A stretch of DNA of 64,000 nt, from positions 124,001-188,000 of the forward strand of contig NZ_MPHJ01000003.1 in NCBI RefSeq assembly GCF_001957125.1, given 5' to 3'. The notes below the pieces were generated by a model. It had not been told where the DNA came from and did not search any database. It was given only the letters and a program-made list of their open reading frames with translations. Origin of the DNA: Shewanella sp. UCD-KL12. GTDB lineage: Bacteria; Pseudomonadota; Gammaproteobacteria; Enterobacterales; Shewanellaceae. This document shows, piece by piece, positions 39,957 through 48,601 of this stretch; the first letter of the stretch is position 1, and each line of letters starts with the position of its first letter. The position numbers were made by a program, and so were the translations under genes.

Positions 39957-41120
39957 ATGTTTTATGAGTTGGCAAGTCCTACTTTTGGCTGTGAAGAGCA
40001 TGATGCCCTAAACTCGGTAATACAAAGCGGCTATTTCTCTATGGGAGAGAAAGTCGAAGAATTTGAAAAACTGTTCGCGCTGTATCATGGTAAAAAATAT
40101 GCTGTGATGGTTAATTCTGGCTCATCTGCAAATTTAATTGCGACAGCCGCCTTTTGCTATAGAAAAGATAAACCTTTAAAGCAAGGCGATGAAGTAATAG
40201 TACCTGCTATATCATGGGCAACAACTTATCACCCATTGCAGCAATATGGGTTAAAACTAAAGTTTGTGGATGTCGACCCTAGTACACTTAATATTGATGT
40301 TAAGCAATTAAATGCAGCTTTAAGCAAAGATACGCGCATGATTGTAGGGGTGAGTATTCTTGGTAATCCAGCCCCCTTAGATATTCTTCAAGAGTTTGCT
40401 ATTAAGCATAATTTGATGTTCTTAGAAGATAACTGTGAGTCATTAGATGCTGAGTTAAATGGTAAAAAAACGGGAACGTTTGGTGACATTGGTACCTTTA
40501 GCTTCTTTTTTTCACATCATATATCAACCATGGAAGGGGGAATGTTAATTACTGATGATTCTGAGCTTTATCAACTAGCACTATCTCTTAGAAATCACGG
40601 TTGGACCCGTGGTCAGCCAGACAATTCATCTTTATATGATAAAACGGATGATGCTTTTTTAGAAGCATATCGCTTTATTCTGCCAGGGTACAATGTTAGA
40701 CCGACAGAGCTTGCTGGTATTGTGGGCATTGAACAGTTAAAAAAATTACCAAGATTTACTGAGCAAAGGCGAAAAAACCTTGTGGTTTTCAATGAACTAT
40801 TCTCATCTGATCCCCGCTTTATCATCCAAACAGAACATGGTAAAAGCTCAGCATTTTGCTTTCCTATGATGATCCACCCTGATGCAGAAATCTGTCGTAG
40901 CAAACTTTTTTCAGCACTCAAAAATGCTGATATTGGTTTTAGAATGATCACAGGCGGCAACTTCCTGCGTCACGATGTGATTAAACATTATCAGTATAGC
41001 CAAGTGGGTGATATGAGGTGGGCAGATCATGCGCATGATTATGGTTTTTTTGTTGGTAATCACCCTTTCGATTTGACTGAGCAACTCACTAAATTAAAAC
41101 AGGTGTTAGCAGAATTATGA
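39957..41120 (+). CDS. ColD/RfbH-like sugar 3-dehydratase (DegT family, His in place of PLP lysine)
   Basis: The 387-residue DegT/DnrJ/EryC1 protein resembles sugar aminotransferases, but the PLP-lysine segment reads FSFFFSHHISTMEGG, with His where Lys should be. The same replacement defines ColD (GDP-4-keto-6-deoxymannose 3-dehydratase) and E1/RfbH/AscC (CDP-4-keto-6-deoxyglucose 3-dehydrase). Those enzymes use PMP or PLP to remove the 3-hydroxyl. At 387 residues it has ColD length and lacks the extended cysteine-bearing tail of RfbH. Predicted product: a 4-keto-3-deoxy (3,6-dideoxy) nucleotide sugar. First gene of a ten-gene operon, overlapping the next by 4 bases. Confidence 0.85.
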   Translation: MFYELASPTFGCEEHDALNSVIQSGYFSMGEKVEEFEKLFALYHGKKYAVMVNSGSSANLIATAAFCYRKDKPLKQGDEVIVPAISWATTYHPLQQYGLKLKFVDVDPSTLNIDVKQLNAALSKDTRMIVGVSILGNPAPLDILQEFAIKHNLMFLEDNCESLDAELNGKKTGTFGDIGTFSFFFSHHISTMEGGMLITDDSELYQLALSLRNHGWTRGQPDNSSLYDKTDDAFLEAYRFILPGYNVRPTELAGIVGIEQLKKLPRFTEQRRKNLVVFNELFSSDPRFIIQTEHGKSSAFCFPMMIHPDAEICRSKLFSALKNADIGFRMITGGNFLRHDVIKHYQYSQVGDMRWADHAHDYGFFVGNHPFDLTEQLTKLKQVLAEL

Positions 41121-42061
41121 ATGATAGCAAACAGATCCTCATTACGGGTGGCGCGGGTTATTTAGGATCAATGATAACTCCGAGGTTACTTGAACTTGGT
41201 CATAAAGTGACAGTGCTAGATAACTTTATGTTTAACCAAGATTCACTTAATACCTTATGTGCCAATAGAAACTTTAATGTAGAGCGGGGTGATTGCCGTG
41301 ATAAAGGGCTGATAACTCGCCTAACGAGAAAGGCTGATGTGGTTATTCCTTTGGCGGCATTAGTTGGCGCGCCTTTATGTGGTCGAGATGAATTAGGTAC
41401 TGTCTCGACAAACCGTGATGCCGTGGTGATGCTTACTGAAGTATTAAGTAAAGAACAGCGGATTTTAATGCCTATAACTAACAGTGGTTATGGGATTGGT
41501 GAGCAAGGGAAGTTCTGTGATGAAACTAGTCCGCTTAAGCCAATAAGTCTTTATGGAAAAACGAAAGTGGAAGCAGAGCAAGCTGTGTTAGATAGAGGTA
41601 ACGCAATCAGTTTTCGCCTTGCAACTGTGTTCGGTATGTCACCAAGGATGCGCCTTGACCTTTTGGTCAATGATTTCGTCTATCGAGCAGTAAAAGACTC
41701 TGCTGTTGTTCTATTTGAGTCGCACTTTAAACGCAATTACATCCACATTCGAGATGTTGTGGCCACATTTGAGCATGGGCTAAATAACTTCGATGCAATG
41801 AAAGGCGAAGCGTATAACGTGGGCTTGTCTGATGCCAATATTTCAAAACGAGAATTATGTGATGAAATAAAGCAATTTTTGCCTAAATTCACATACCTTG
41901 ATGCACCGATCGGGGAGGACCCTGATAAGCGTGACTATATAGTATCGAATGAAAAAATTGAGGCGACTGGATACCGACCTAAGTTTAGCTTAGGCGATGG
42001 TATTGAAGAGCTCATCAAAGGGTACACTATGATAACCAATAGCAAGTATAGCAACGTATGA
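41117..42061 (+). CDS. NAD-dependent epimerase/dehydratase (SDR)
   Basis: This extended short-chain dehydrogenase has 314 residues, with the cofactor motif TGGAGYLGS at about 10-18, the ALVGAP segment near 80, and the catalytic YGKTK near 148-152 (active-site Ser/Thr in NSGYGIG). Probable roles are 4-keto reduction or 3,5-epimerisation of the nucleotide sugar made by its neighbours. Start overlap ATGA with the upstream gene and a 4-base overlap with the next indicate coupled translation. Confidence 0.85.
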   Translation: MNDSKQILITGGAGYLGSMITPRLLELGHKVTVLDNFMFNQDSLNTLCANRNFNVERGDCRDKGLITRLTRKADVVIPLAALVGAPLCGRDELGTVSTNRDAVVMLTEVLSKEQRILMPITNSGYGIGEQGKFCDETSPLKPISLYGKTKVEAEQAVLDRGNAISFRLATVFGMSPRMRLDLLVNDFVYRAVKDSAVVLFESHFKRNYIHIRDVVATFEHGLNNFDAMKGEAYNVGLSDANISKRELCDEIKQFLPKFTYLDAPIGEDPDKRDYIVSNEKIEATGYRPKFSLGDGIEELIKGYTMITNSKYSNV

Positions 42062-43044
42062 GTGGGGCTATTCGAGAGTTTAAAAAGATTTTAATTACAG
42101 GGATTACTGGCTCTGGTGGCAGCTATTTAGCTGAATATATTGTCAATAACCACCCTGAAGTTGAGGTTCATGGTATTAGCCGTTGGCATAGTGCTGGCCA
42201 TCATAATAATGTTGATAGTATTAAAAATAAAATAACTATTCACGAGTGTGACCTGCTTGATGTTTCTTCAATTATTCGCGTACTAGAACTGGTGAAACCT
42301 GATGGTATTTTTCACATTGCCTCCTATGCCAATGTGAAGAATTCTTTTATTACTCCACTTTCCGTGATTAACAATAATGTAATGGGAACGGCTAACTTAT
42401 TAGAGGCGATAAGGTTACTTTCTTTAGATCCTGTTATTCAATTTTGTAGTACTTCTGAAGTGTACGGAAAAGTTGATCCTAAAAACGTGCCAATTAATGA
42501 GAGTTGTCCGATCAATGCTGTAAACCCTTATTCTGTTTCAAAAGTTACACAAGACCTGTTAGGCCAGAGTTACTTCCTCAGTTATGGAATGAAAGTGATT
42601 AGGACAAGAATGTTTACTTATATCAATCCAAGGCGGTTAGATCTGTTTGCTACCTCGTTTGCTGATCAAATAGCTCAGATAGAACTCGGCAAGCAACAAG
42701 AGTTATGTCATGGAAATTTAGACTCTACTCGAACTCTAATTGATGTGCGTGACGCAATGGAGTCTTACTGGGTTGCATTGACTAAAGGTAAGATTGGTGA
42801 GGTTTACAATATCGGTGGAGATAATGTTTATAAGGTTGGAGAAGTACTTGAAATATTAAAAAGCAAGTCGATAGCTCAAATACCCTCTCGTTTAAATAAA
42901 AGCCTGCTAAGGCCAGCAGACATTACCTTACAAATCCCTGACTCCTCAAAGTTTTACCGCGAAACGGGCTGGAGACCCAAATACTCTTTTGAGCAGAGCT
43001 TAGACTTTCTTCTTCAATATAGAAGGGATGAAAATAGCCAATGA
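42058..43044 (+). CDS. GDP-mannose/GDP-heptose 4,6-dehydratase-like SDR
   Basis: The 328-residue GMD-family protein has ITGITGSGGSYLAEY at about 13-27, the active-site CSTSEVYGK near 137, Tyr/Lys in YSVSK near 160, and RPADITLQIPDSSKF with GWRPKYSFEQSL at the C-terminus. It should convert a GDP-sugar to the 4-keto-6-deoxy form. With heptose kinase and guanylyltransferase genes at the operon end, GDP-D-glycero-D-manno-heptose is a likely substrate (as for the Campylobacter and Yersinia heptose dehydratases), with GDP-mannose the alternative. It overlaps both neighbours by 4 bases. Confidence 0.85.
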   Translation: MSGAIREFKKILITGITGSGGSYLAEYIVNNHPEVEVHGISRWHSAGHHNNVDSIKNKITIHECDLLDVSSIIRVLELVKPDGIFHIASYANVKNSFITPLSVINNNVMGTANLLEAIRLLSLDPVIQFCSTSEVYGKVDPKNVPINESCPINAVNPYSVSKVTQDLLGQSYFLSYGMKVIRTRMFTYINPRRLDLFATSFADQIAQIELGKQQELCHGNLDSTRTLIDVRDAMESYWVALTKGKIGEVYNIGGDNVYKVGEVLEILKSKSIAQIPSRLNKSLLRPADITLQIPDSSKFYRETGWRPKYSFEQSLDFLLQYRRDENSQ

Positions 43045-44414
43045 CTCAGCATACAGTAATACCTATTAACTGGTTGTTTGTTGTTCAAAACTTTGAGCTT
43101 AAAAGTTTTGATGATAGCGCGGCAAAAATTGAAATTGTTAAACCTATCCTCAACTCTAAATATGTAAAATCCCACTCCTTAATATGTTCTGAACGAACCT
43201 ATGACGATTATTTTAAACCTATAGCAATAGAGAACCTGAAAAAAATCAAATTGCAAGTTAACTCACAACCATGCGTTTTATATGGTGCGGGCCTTCATAC
43301 AACTCAAAATCTTTCGCTATTCTCTGAATTCAATGTCGTCGCGGTTGCTGATAAAAATGAACTGCTTTGGGGAACGAACATTCAATCTATTCCTGTCATT
43401 CCTGTGAGTGATATTGGCGATTATGGTGAGCATGTAGTGATCTCTAGTAAGGCATTTGAAAGTAGTATCTATGACAGCCTGACAGCACAATATCCATCGT
43501 TGAATGTCCACAAAGTGTACCAAAGCACACATCGTACGAGTGCTTATTTTGAAGGTTTATATCAGGATATTCAGTTTAAAATTGAAGAGACTAAACCAGA
43601 TGTGATTTTTTACAGTCCAACACAACCAGGTGACTGTTTGCCATTCGAATATTGGCATAAATTGAAAGCGTCTTACCCCCATATTAAGTATGTGACTCTC
43701 TGGTGGGATTATGATGAGGACGATGAGGGGAGCCCCTATTTACAGTTTGAAAGAGATTGCCTGACATGGGCTGATCTTTGTATTGAAAACAGTAACGGTA
43801 GCCGATTGAAAAAGATGAGAGCAGGCCTCAGTCCCTATGAGCGGCATACTAATGTTGAGAAAGTAAAGTTTTTACCAAGTGTTTTCGACCCAACACTGTT
43901 TTATGAAGATACTGAAATTAAAAAAGATATAGATATTGCCGTGTTTGGAACAGCTGCTGGGAGTAGAGGCTACTGGATTGAGGAGTTATCTAAACGATAT
44001 GGCGAGCGATTTCAACATATTGGTGGTTTTTTACATGGTGGAGATATCCTCTCAATTGAAGACTACGCTGATTCGTTAAGGAGAACAAGAATCTGCGTTA
44101 ATACTCAAACTTACTCTTTTAGAGAGCAGTGTAAAGGAAAGGTGAGAGAAACGATTGCATCGGGGGCTATTTTAGTTGAGGAAGAGAATACAGAGACCAA
44201 GCTATTTATAGGTGACTCAGATGCTTGTTTATTTTTTAATGATTTAGAAGCACTTTTCTCACATTTAGATCGTTTGCTTATTGATGAGCATTACTTTGAG
44301 ACTTGTTATCAACATGCTTCGGATTTTCGCGATCATAATTTGAATGTAGATAGCTGGACTAAAAGCATATTGGACTCGGTAGGTATTACGAAGGAGCCAC
44401 CTAATGAGCTGTGA
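43041..44414 (+). CDS. CgeB-like glycosyltransferase
   Basis: The 457-residue protein has an N-terminal Rossmann-like module (about 70-165; CVLYGAGLHTTQNL and PVIPVSDI) similar to the one on the FkbM protein. A glycosyltransferase part of the Glyco_trans_1_2/CgeB type follows (about 185-440), with PDVIFYSPTQPGD, FLPSVFDPTLF, DIDIAVFGTAAGSRGYWIEEL and GKVRETIASGAILVEE. It is the only classical glycosyltransferase in the second operon, so it is a candidate to add the second sugar to flagellin or to the nonulosonic acid. It overlaps the E1-alpha gene by 11 bases. Confidence 0.8.
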   Translation: MTQHTVIPINWLFVVQNFELKSFDDSAAKIEIVKPILNSKYVKSHSLICSERTYDDYFKPIAIENLKKIKLQVNSQPCVLYGAGLHTTQNLSLFSEFNVVAVADKNELLWGTNIQSIPVIPVSDIGDYGEHVVISSKAFESSIYDSLTAQYPSLNVHKVYQSTHRTSAYFEGLYQDIQFKIEETKPDVIFYSPTQPGDCLPFEYWHKLKASYPHIKYVTLWWDYDEDDEGSPYLQFERDCLTWADLCIENSNGSRLKKMRAGLSPYERHTNVEKVKFLPSVFDPTLFYEDTEIKKDIDIAVFGTAAGSRGYWIEELSKRYGERFQHIGGFLHGGDILSIEDYADSLRRTRICVNTQTYSFREQCKGKVRETIASGAILVEEENTETKLFIGDSDACLFFNDLEALFSHLDRLLIDEHYFETCYQHASDFRDHNLNVDSWTKSILDSVGITKEPPNEL

Positions 44415-45351
44415 ACCAAATATTGAGAATCTGTACAGGAAGATGCTCTTTATTAGAAATATTGAGTTGAAGATCGCGAAGGAGTACCCGCAAGACAATA
44501 TTAAAAGTCCGGTGCACTTATCTGTGGGTCAAGAGTTTGTCAGTATTGGCATTTGTGAATCCCTCAATCAAGAGGATTATGTATGTGCCACCTATAGAGG
44601 ACATGCAGCGTATCTAGCTAAAGGTGGTTCAGCTAAAGAGTTTATTGCTGAACTATATGGTAAATCTACTGGTTGTGCTAAAGGTCGAGGTGGGTCTATG
44701 CACCTCATTGAACCAAAAGTTAACTTTATAGGAACTTCTGCAATCGTTGCCACAGGCTTACCTGTGGCAACGGGTCATGCCCTAGCACTAAAAATGAAGA
44801 AAAGTTTGCAGGTTGTGGTTTGTTTCCTTGGAGATGGCGCGACTGAGGAGGGTTGCTTTTATGAGAGTCTTAATTTTGCATCATTGAAATCTCTCCCAAT
44901 TTTATTTGTTGTTGAAAACAACGGTTATGCTATTCATGAGCCGCTATCGAAACGATGGGCAAGTTCTGATTTAGTTGGCAGAGCAGAAGGATTTGGTGTT
45001 TCTTCGTATCAACATACAGATGGTGACCTACTCAGTCTAATACCGCAGGCTAATGGTATTATTCAGTCTATTCGGGAGGGGAGTGGTCCAGCACTGCTTG
45101 AAGTAAGCTGTTGCCGCTGGTTACAGCATGTAGGTCCAGGGAATGAAAGTGAGGAAAGTTATCGTGACCATCAGCAGATTGCTAAATCTATAATGACGGA
45201 TCCACTTAAAGTATTGGAATCTTTACTCTGTAAAAGTAAACGCGAACTAATTATTGATTTAGTCAGTAACGAAATCGAACAGGTATTCCAGTACGCAGCT
45301 TCATCTCCATTCCCTGAACCCAGTGAGGTATATGATTATGTTTACCGATAG
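44404..45351 (+). CDS. Thiamine-diphosphate-dependent E1 component, alpha subunit
   Basis: The 315-residue protein is like pyruvate or acetoin dehydrogenase E1 alpha. It has TYRGHAAYLAKGG, the phosphorylation-loop-like GRGGSMHL, and the thiamine diphosphate/Mg motif GDGATEEG with ENN about 28 residues later. The beta subunit is the next gene, overlapping by 14 bases. No lipoyl E2 or E3 gene is nearby, so the pair should act alone, decarboxylating a 2-oxo acid and passing the acyl group to an acceptor. Avilamycin AviB1/AviB2 are E1-like proteins that attach a two-carbon unit to a keto sugar. AAGGAG precedes the ATG. Confidence 0.88.
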   Translation: MSCEPNIENLYRKMLFIRNIELKIAKEYPQDNIKSPVHLSVGQEFVSIGICESLNQEDYVCATYRGHAAYLAKGGSAKEFIAELYGKSTGCAKGRGGSMHLIEPKVNFIGTSAIVATGLPVATGHALALKMKKSLQVVVCFLGDGATEEGCFYESLNFASLKSLPILFVVENNGYAIHEPLSKRWASSDLVGRAEGFGVSSYQHTDGDLLSLIPQANGIIQSIREGSGPALLEVSCCRWLQHVGPGNESEESYRDHQQIAKSIMTDPLKVLESLLCKSKRELIIDLVSNEIEQVFQYAASSPFPEPSEVYDYVYR

Positions 45352-46396
45352 CACTGATACTTTCTTTAATGAAGCAATCCATCAAGCGCTTGATGTTGCA
45401 TTAAAATCTGATGAGAATGTTTTTCTTATGGGGTTAGATATTGATGATCATATTGGGATATTAGGAACAACTAAAGGTTTAGTTGAGCAATATGGAGCCG
45501 ATAGAGTATTTACAACCCCGTTGTCGGAAGATGCTATGACAGGTGTAGCAATTGGAGCTGCTATGGCTGGTATGAAGCCTATCCATATCCATATTCGAAT
45601 GGATTTTCTATTACTGTGTATGAACCAGCTTATTAATATTGCTGCCAAGGCTCACTACATGTATGGCGGTAAAGTGAATGTGCCTCTAGTCGTTCGCTGT
45701 ATTATCGGTAAGTCTTGGGGACAAGGTGCTCAACACTCCCAGGCATTACATAGCTTGTTTATGCATATTCCTGGGTTAAAGGTAGTAGCCCCCTCAAATG
45801 CCTTTGATGCAAAAGGATTATTACTTGCTGCAATAGATGACCCCAATCCTGTTATCTTCATGGAACATCGGTTGCTATATAACACTCAGGCCGAAGTTCC
45901 TAGCTCTGAATATCGAGTCGAATTGGGAAAAAGCAAACTAGTTCGAAAGGGAGAAACTGTCACAATTGTTGCCATTTCAAATATGGTGATGGAGTCTCTG
46001 CGAGCTGCAGAACTACTGCAAACGCAGGGGGTTAGTGTTGAAGTGATTGACCCTGTGACTGTATCACCGCTTGATATGGCACCAGTACTGACCTCTGTAG
46101 AAAAAACACGACACCTACTAGTTGTAGACAATGCTTGGCTGAACTGCGGTGCCTCAGCAGAAATTATTACACGAGTTTGTGAAGCTAATTTAGGCGAAAT
46201 TAAAGTCAAGCGCTTAGGGTTTTCGGCTACTACATGTCCAACTACTCCTAGTTTAGAGGATGCATTTTATCCCAACCCTTTAACTATAGCTGAAGCTATC
46301 ATTGAATTGACGGGAATAACCTCTAATCAAAATTGGCCTCCAAGTGAAGATGAGGCAAAGCTCGTTTACCAGAAGCAATTTAAGGGGCCATTTTAA
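45338..46396 (+). CDS. Thiamine-diphosphate-dependent E1 component, beta subunit
   Basis: This 352-residue transketolase-like beta subunit has the pyrimidine-binding domain with the catalytic glutamate in PLSEDAMTGVAIGAAMAGM, KSWGQGAQHSQALHSLFMHIPGL typical of E1 beta, and the C-terminal transketolase domain (VEVIDPVTVSPLDM). I chose the ATG at 45338 with GAGG 9 bases upstream; two earlier in-frame ATGs are less well placed. It pairs with the alpha gene upstream. The stop shares one base with the next ATG. Confidence 0.88.
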   Translation: MFTDSTDTFFNEAIHQALDVALKSDENVFLMGLDIDDHIGILGTTKGLVEQYGADRVFTTPLSEDAMTGVAIGAAMAGMKPIHIHIRMDFLLLCMNQLINIAAKAHYMYGGKVNVPLVVRCIIGKSWGQGAQHSQALHSLFMHIPGLKVVAPSNAFDAKGLLLAAIDDPNPVIFMEHRLLYNTQAEVPSSEYRVELGKSKLVRKGETVTIVAISNMVMESLRAAELLQTQGVSVEVIDPVTVSPLDMAPVLTSVEKTRHLLVVDNAWLNCGASAEIITRVCEANLGEIKVKRLGFSATTCPTTPSLEDAFYPNPLTIAEAIIELTGITSNQNWPPSEDEAKLVYQKQFKGPF

Positions 46397-47883
46397 TGGA
46401 TGCACTAGTGGTAAGTCCTGGTGGGCGTGAAGCTATCTATCAATCTCTTGGTAGCGAATTAACAGCCGTGGAGCCGCCGTTGTGGGCTAGGCTGATCACA
46501 GGTTACTTACTAGATAGGGAGTATGATGTTGATATTCTGGATACCGAAGCGCTTTCACTATCACCTAAGAAAGCTGCGGAAACAATCTTAGCTAGACAAC
46601 CCAGCTTAGTGATCCTGGTTGTATATGGGCATCAGCCTTCAGCATCAACCCAAATGATGTCTTCTGCAAGAGCGCTGGCTGAGCAAGTTAAGTTGGGCTC
46701 ACTTCAACAGAAAATATTAATTCTTGGAGGACATGTTGCGGCGTTACCCGAAAGAACGTTATTGGAGGAGCCTGTAGACTTTGTCTGCTCTGGTGAAGGG
46801 CCTAAAACGTGTGAACAATTAATTACCGTACTTCAAAAAGGGGGGGAGTATGAAAATGTTGCTGGCTTATTTTGGCAAGATGAATTTGGCCAAGTTAAAA
46901 GCACTCCTAATCCGCCTCTGATAAATGACTTAGATGAGAGTCTTCACGGTAAAGTGTGGGATCGACTCCCTATGGATAAATATAGGGCGCACAATTGGCA
47001 GTGTTTTGGTGAGTTAGATATGCGCCAACCTTATGCATCTATCTATACCACACTGGGTTGCCCTTATAAGTGCGTTTTTTGTTGTATTAATGCACCCTTT
47101 ACTGAACATAAATATCGATGTCGTAGTCCACAAGCTGTCGTTGATGAAGTGAGTTATCTGTACCACGAGTATGGTGTTAAAACGTTTAAAATTATTGATG
47201 AAATGTTTGTGCTTAAAAAGAATCATTATCTGAAAATATGTGAACTTCTTGCGGCTAAACCATTTGCTCCGGAGCTCAATATTTGGGCTTATGCGAGAGT
47301 GGATACGGTGAGGAAAGAGACGTTGTCATTAATGCGAAGTGCTGGTATTCGGTGGTTGGCACTGGGTATCGAGTCTGCGGATGAAACTGTACGTGATGGT
47401 GCTAATAAGTCACTCAATAGCCAAAATATAATTGATATAGTTAGAGATATACAGTCGGCAGACATTAATGTCATTGGTAATTTTATCTTTGGTTTACCTC
47501 AAGACTCTGTTGCGTCAATGGAACACACTTTAGAACTAGCTAAACAGCTTAAATGCGATTTTGTTAATTTCTATTCTGCTATGGCGTATCCTGGATCTCA
47601 GCTTTATCAAGATGCTATCGCTAATGACACTCCGCTGCCTGAGTTTTGGAGTGGCTATTCGCAGCACAGTTATAATTGTCTACCATTAGAAACTGAGTTT
47701 GAAACTTCAGCGACTGTTTTAAAGTTTAGAGATGATGCATTTCATGAGTATTTTGAGTCGGTAGATTACTTAGAGTTTGTAGAGGATAAATTTGGGGTTG
47801 ATACTCGTGTGCATATTCAGTCTATGAGTCAATCTCGTTTGAAAAGGCAAATTTTAACTGAAGGAAAACCTGATGGGAGTTGA
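46396..47883 (+). CDS. Cobalamin-binding radical SAM enzyme, probable C-methyltransferase
   Basis: The 495-residue class B-type protein has an N-terminal B12-binding-like fold (about 1-145; LILGGHVAALPE, FVCSGEGP) and a radical SAM domain with CPYKCVFC at about residues 220-227, followed by GIESADETVRDGANK and GNFIFGLPQDS. This family includes methylases acting on unactivated carbons and some P-methylases. In this operon, C-methylation of the deoxy sugar is the most likely role; ring or peptide modification cannot be excluded. It overlaps the next gene by 11 bases. Confidence 0.82.
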   Translation: MDALVVSPGGREAIYQSLGSELTAVEPPLWARLITGYLLDREYDVDILDTEALSLSPKKAAETILARQPSLVILVVYGHQPSASTQMMSSARALAEQVKLGSLQQKILILGGHVAALPERTLLEEPVDFVCSGEGPKTCEQLITVLQKGGEYENVAGLFWQDEFGQVKSTPNPPLINDLDESLHGKVWDRLPMDKYRAHNWQCFGELDMRQPYASIYTTLGCPYKCVFCCINAPFTEHKYRCRSPQAVVDEVSYLYHEYGVKTFKIIDEMFVLKKNHYLKICELLAAKPFAPELNIWAYARVDTVRKETLSLMRSAGIRWLALGIESADETVRDGANKSLNSQNIIDIVRDIQSADINVIGNFIFGLPQDSVASMEHTLELAKQLKCDFVNFYSAMAYPGSQLYQDAIANDTPLPEFWSGYSQHSYNCLPLETEFETSATVLKFRDDAFHEYFESVDYLEFVEDKFGVDTRVHIQSMSQSRLKRQILTEGKPDGS

Positions 47884-48601
47884 AAAAGATGCCAACTTAC
47901 CTCCTGTCGTTATACTTGCTGGGGGCTTAGGTACGCGGCTAAGAAGCATGGTTGCAGATAGACCTAAGATACTTGCTCCAATTGATGGAAAGCCATTTTT
48001 GTATATCTTAATCCAATGGCTAAAAGCTCAGGGAGTTCATAGACTAATTTTCTCATTAGGTTATAAAGCCGAACAGGTGATCAAGGCTCTTTCTTTATAT
48101 CGCGAGTTGGATGGGGTTAGGGTTGAGTATGTAATCGAAGCAGAGCCTAAAGGAACGCTGGGCGGCTTAAGTCTTGCTTTAAATAGGCTCAGTGTAGATG
48201 AATGCCTCGTCATCAATGGAGATACCTTTGTTGATTTGGACCTGAACCATTTTCTCTATCAACATCGCAATAGAAACAGTGCTGCATTGGCTACAGTTAA
48301 AGTCAATGACCCTTCCCGTTACGGCTGCCTTACTTTTAAAAATGAAGATGTAATTGAATCATTTGAAGAGAAAAGCGCATTACAACGGGTTCATTCTTGG
48401 ATCAATGCGGGAATCTACTATTTCTCTTCTGAAGCCACAAACGTAATAAAAACGTTCGATAAAGGAGCCATTGAGCAGGAGTTTTTTTCGAATAGGAAAT
48501 TAGAGCTAGCTTACAGCAAATATAGTGATTGTTCATTTCTTGATATTGGAACACCAGAAAGTTATGGGCGTGCTGCAAAGGTACTGAAGGAGTATTTATG
48601 A
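47873..48601 (+). CDS. hddC: Nucleotidyltransferase, HddC-like heptose-1-phosphate guanylyltransferase
   Basis: The 242-residue sugar-nucleotidyltransferase fold has the signature VILAGGLGTRLRSMVADRPK at 13-32, IEAEPKGTLGGL near 93, VINGDTFVDLD near 118 and FLDIGTPESYGRA near 224. The short one-domain form next to a heptose kinase matches HddC, which makes GDP-D-glycero-alpha-D-manno-heptose. A mannose-1-P or glucose-1-P transferase is possible. It overlaps the kinase by 4 bases (ATGA). Confidence 0.75.
   Translation: MGVEKDANLPPVVILAGGLGTRLRSMVADRPKILAPIDGKPFLYILIQWLKAQGVHRLIFSLGYKAEQVIKALSLYRELDGVRVEYVIEAEPKGTLGGLSLALNRLSVDECLVINGDTFVDLDLNHFLYQHRNRNSAALATVKVNDPSRYGCLTFKNEDVIESFEEKSALQRVHSWINAGIYYFSSEATNVIKTFDKGAIEQEFFSNRKLELAYSKYSDCSFLDIGTPESYGRAAKVLKEYL

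Noticed and set aside
40613..40960. 115-residue minus-strand frame inside the 3-dehydratase gene
   Set aside because: Complement of a strongly conserved coding region with no independent signals.
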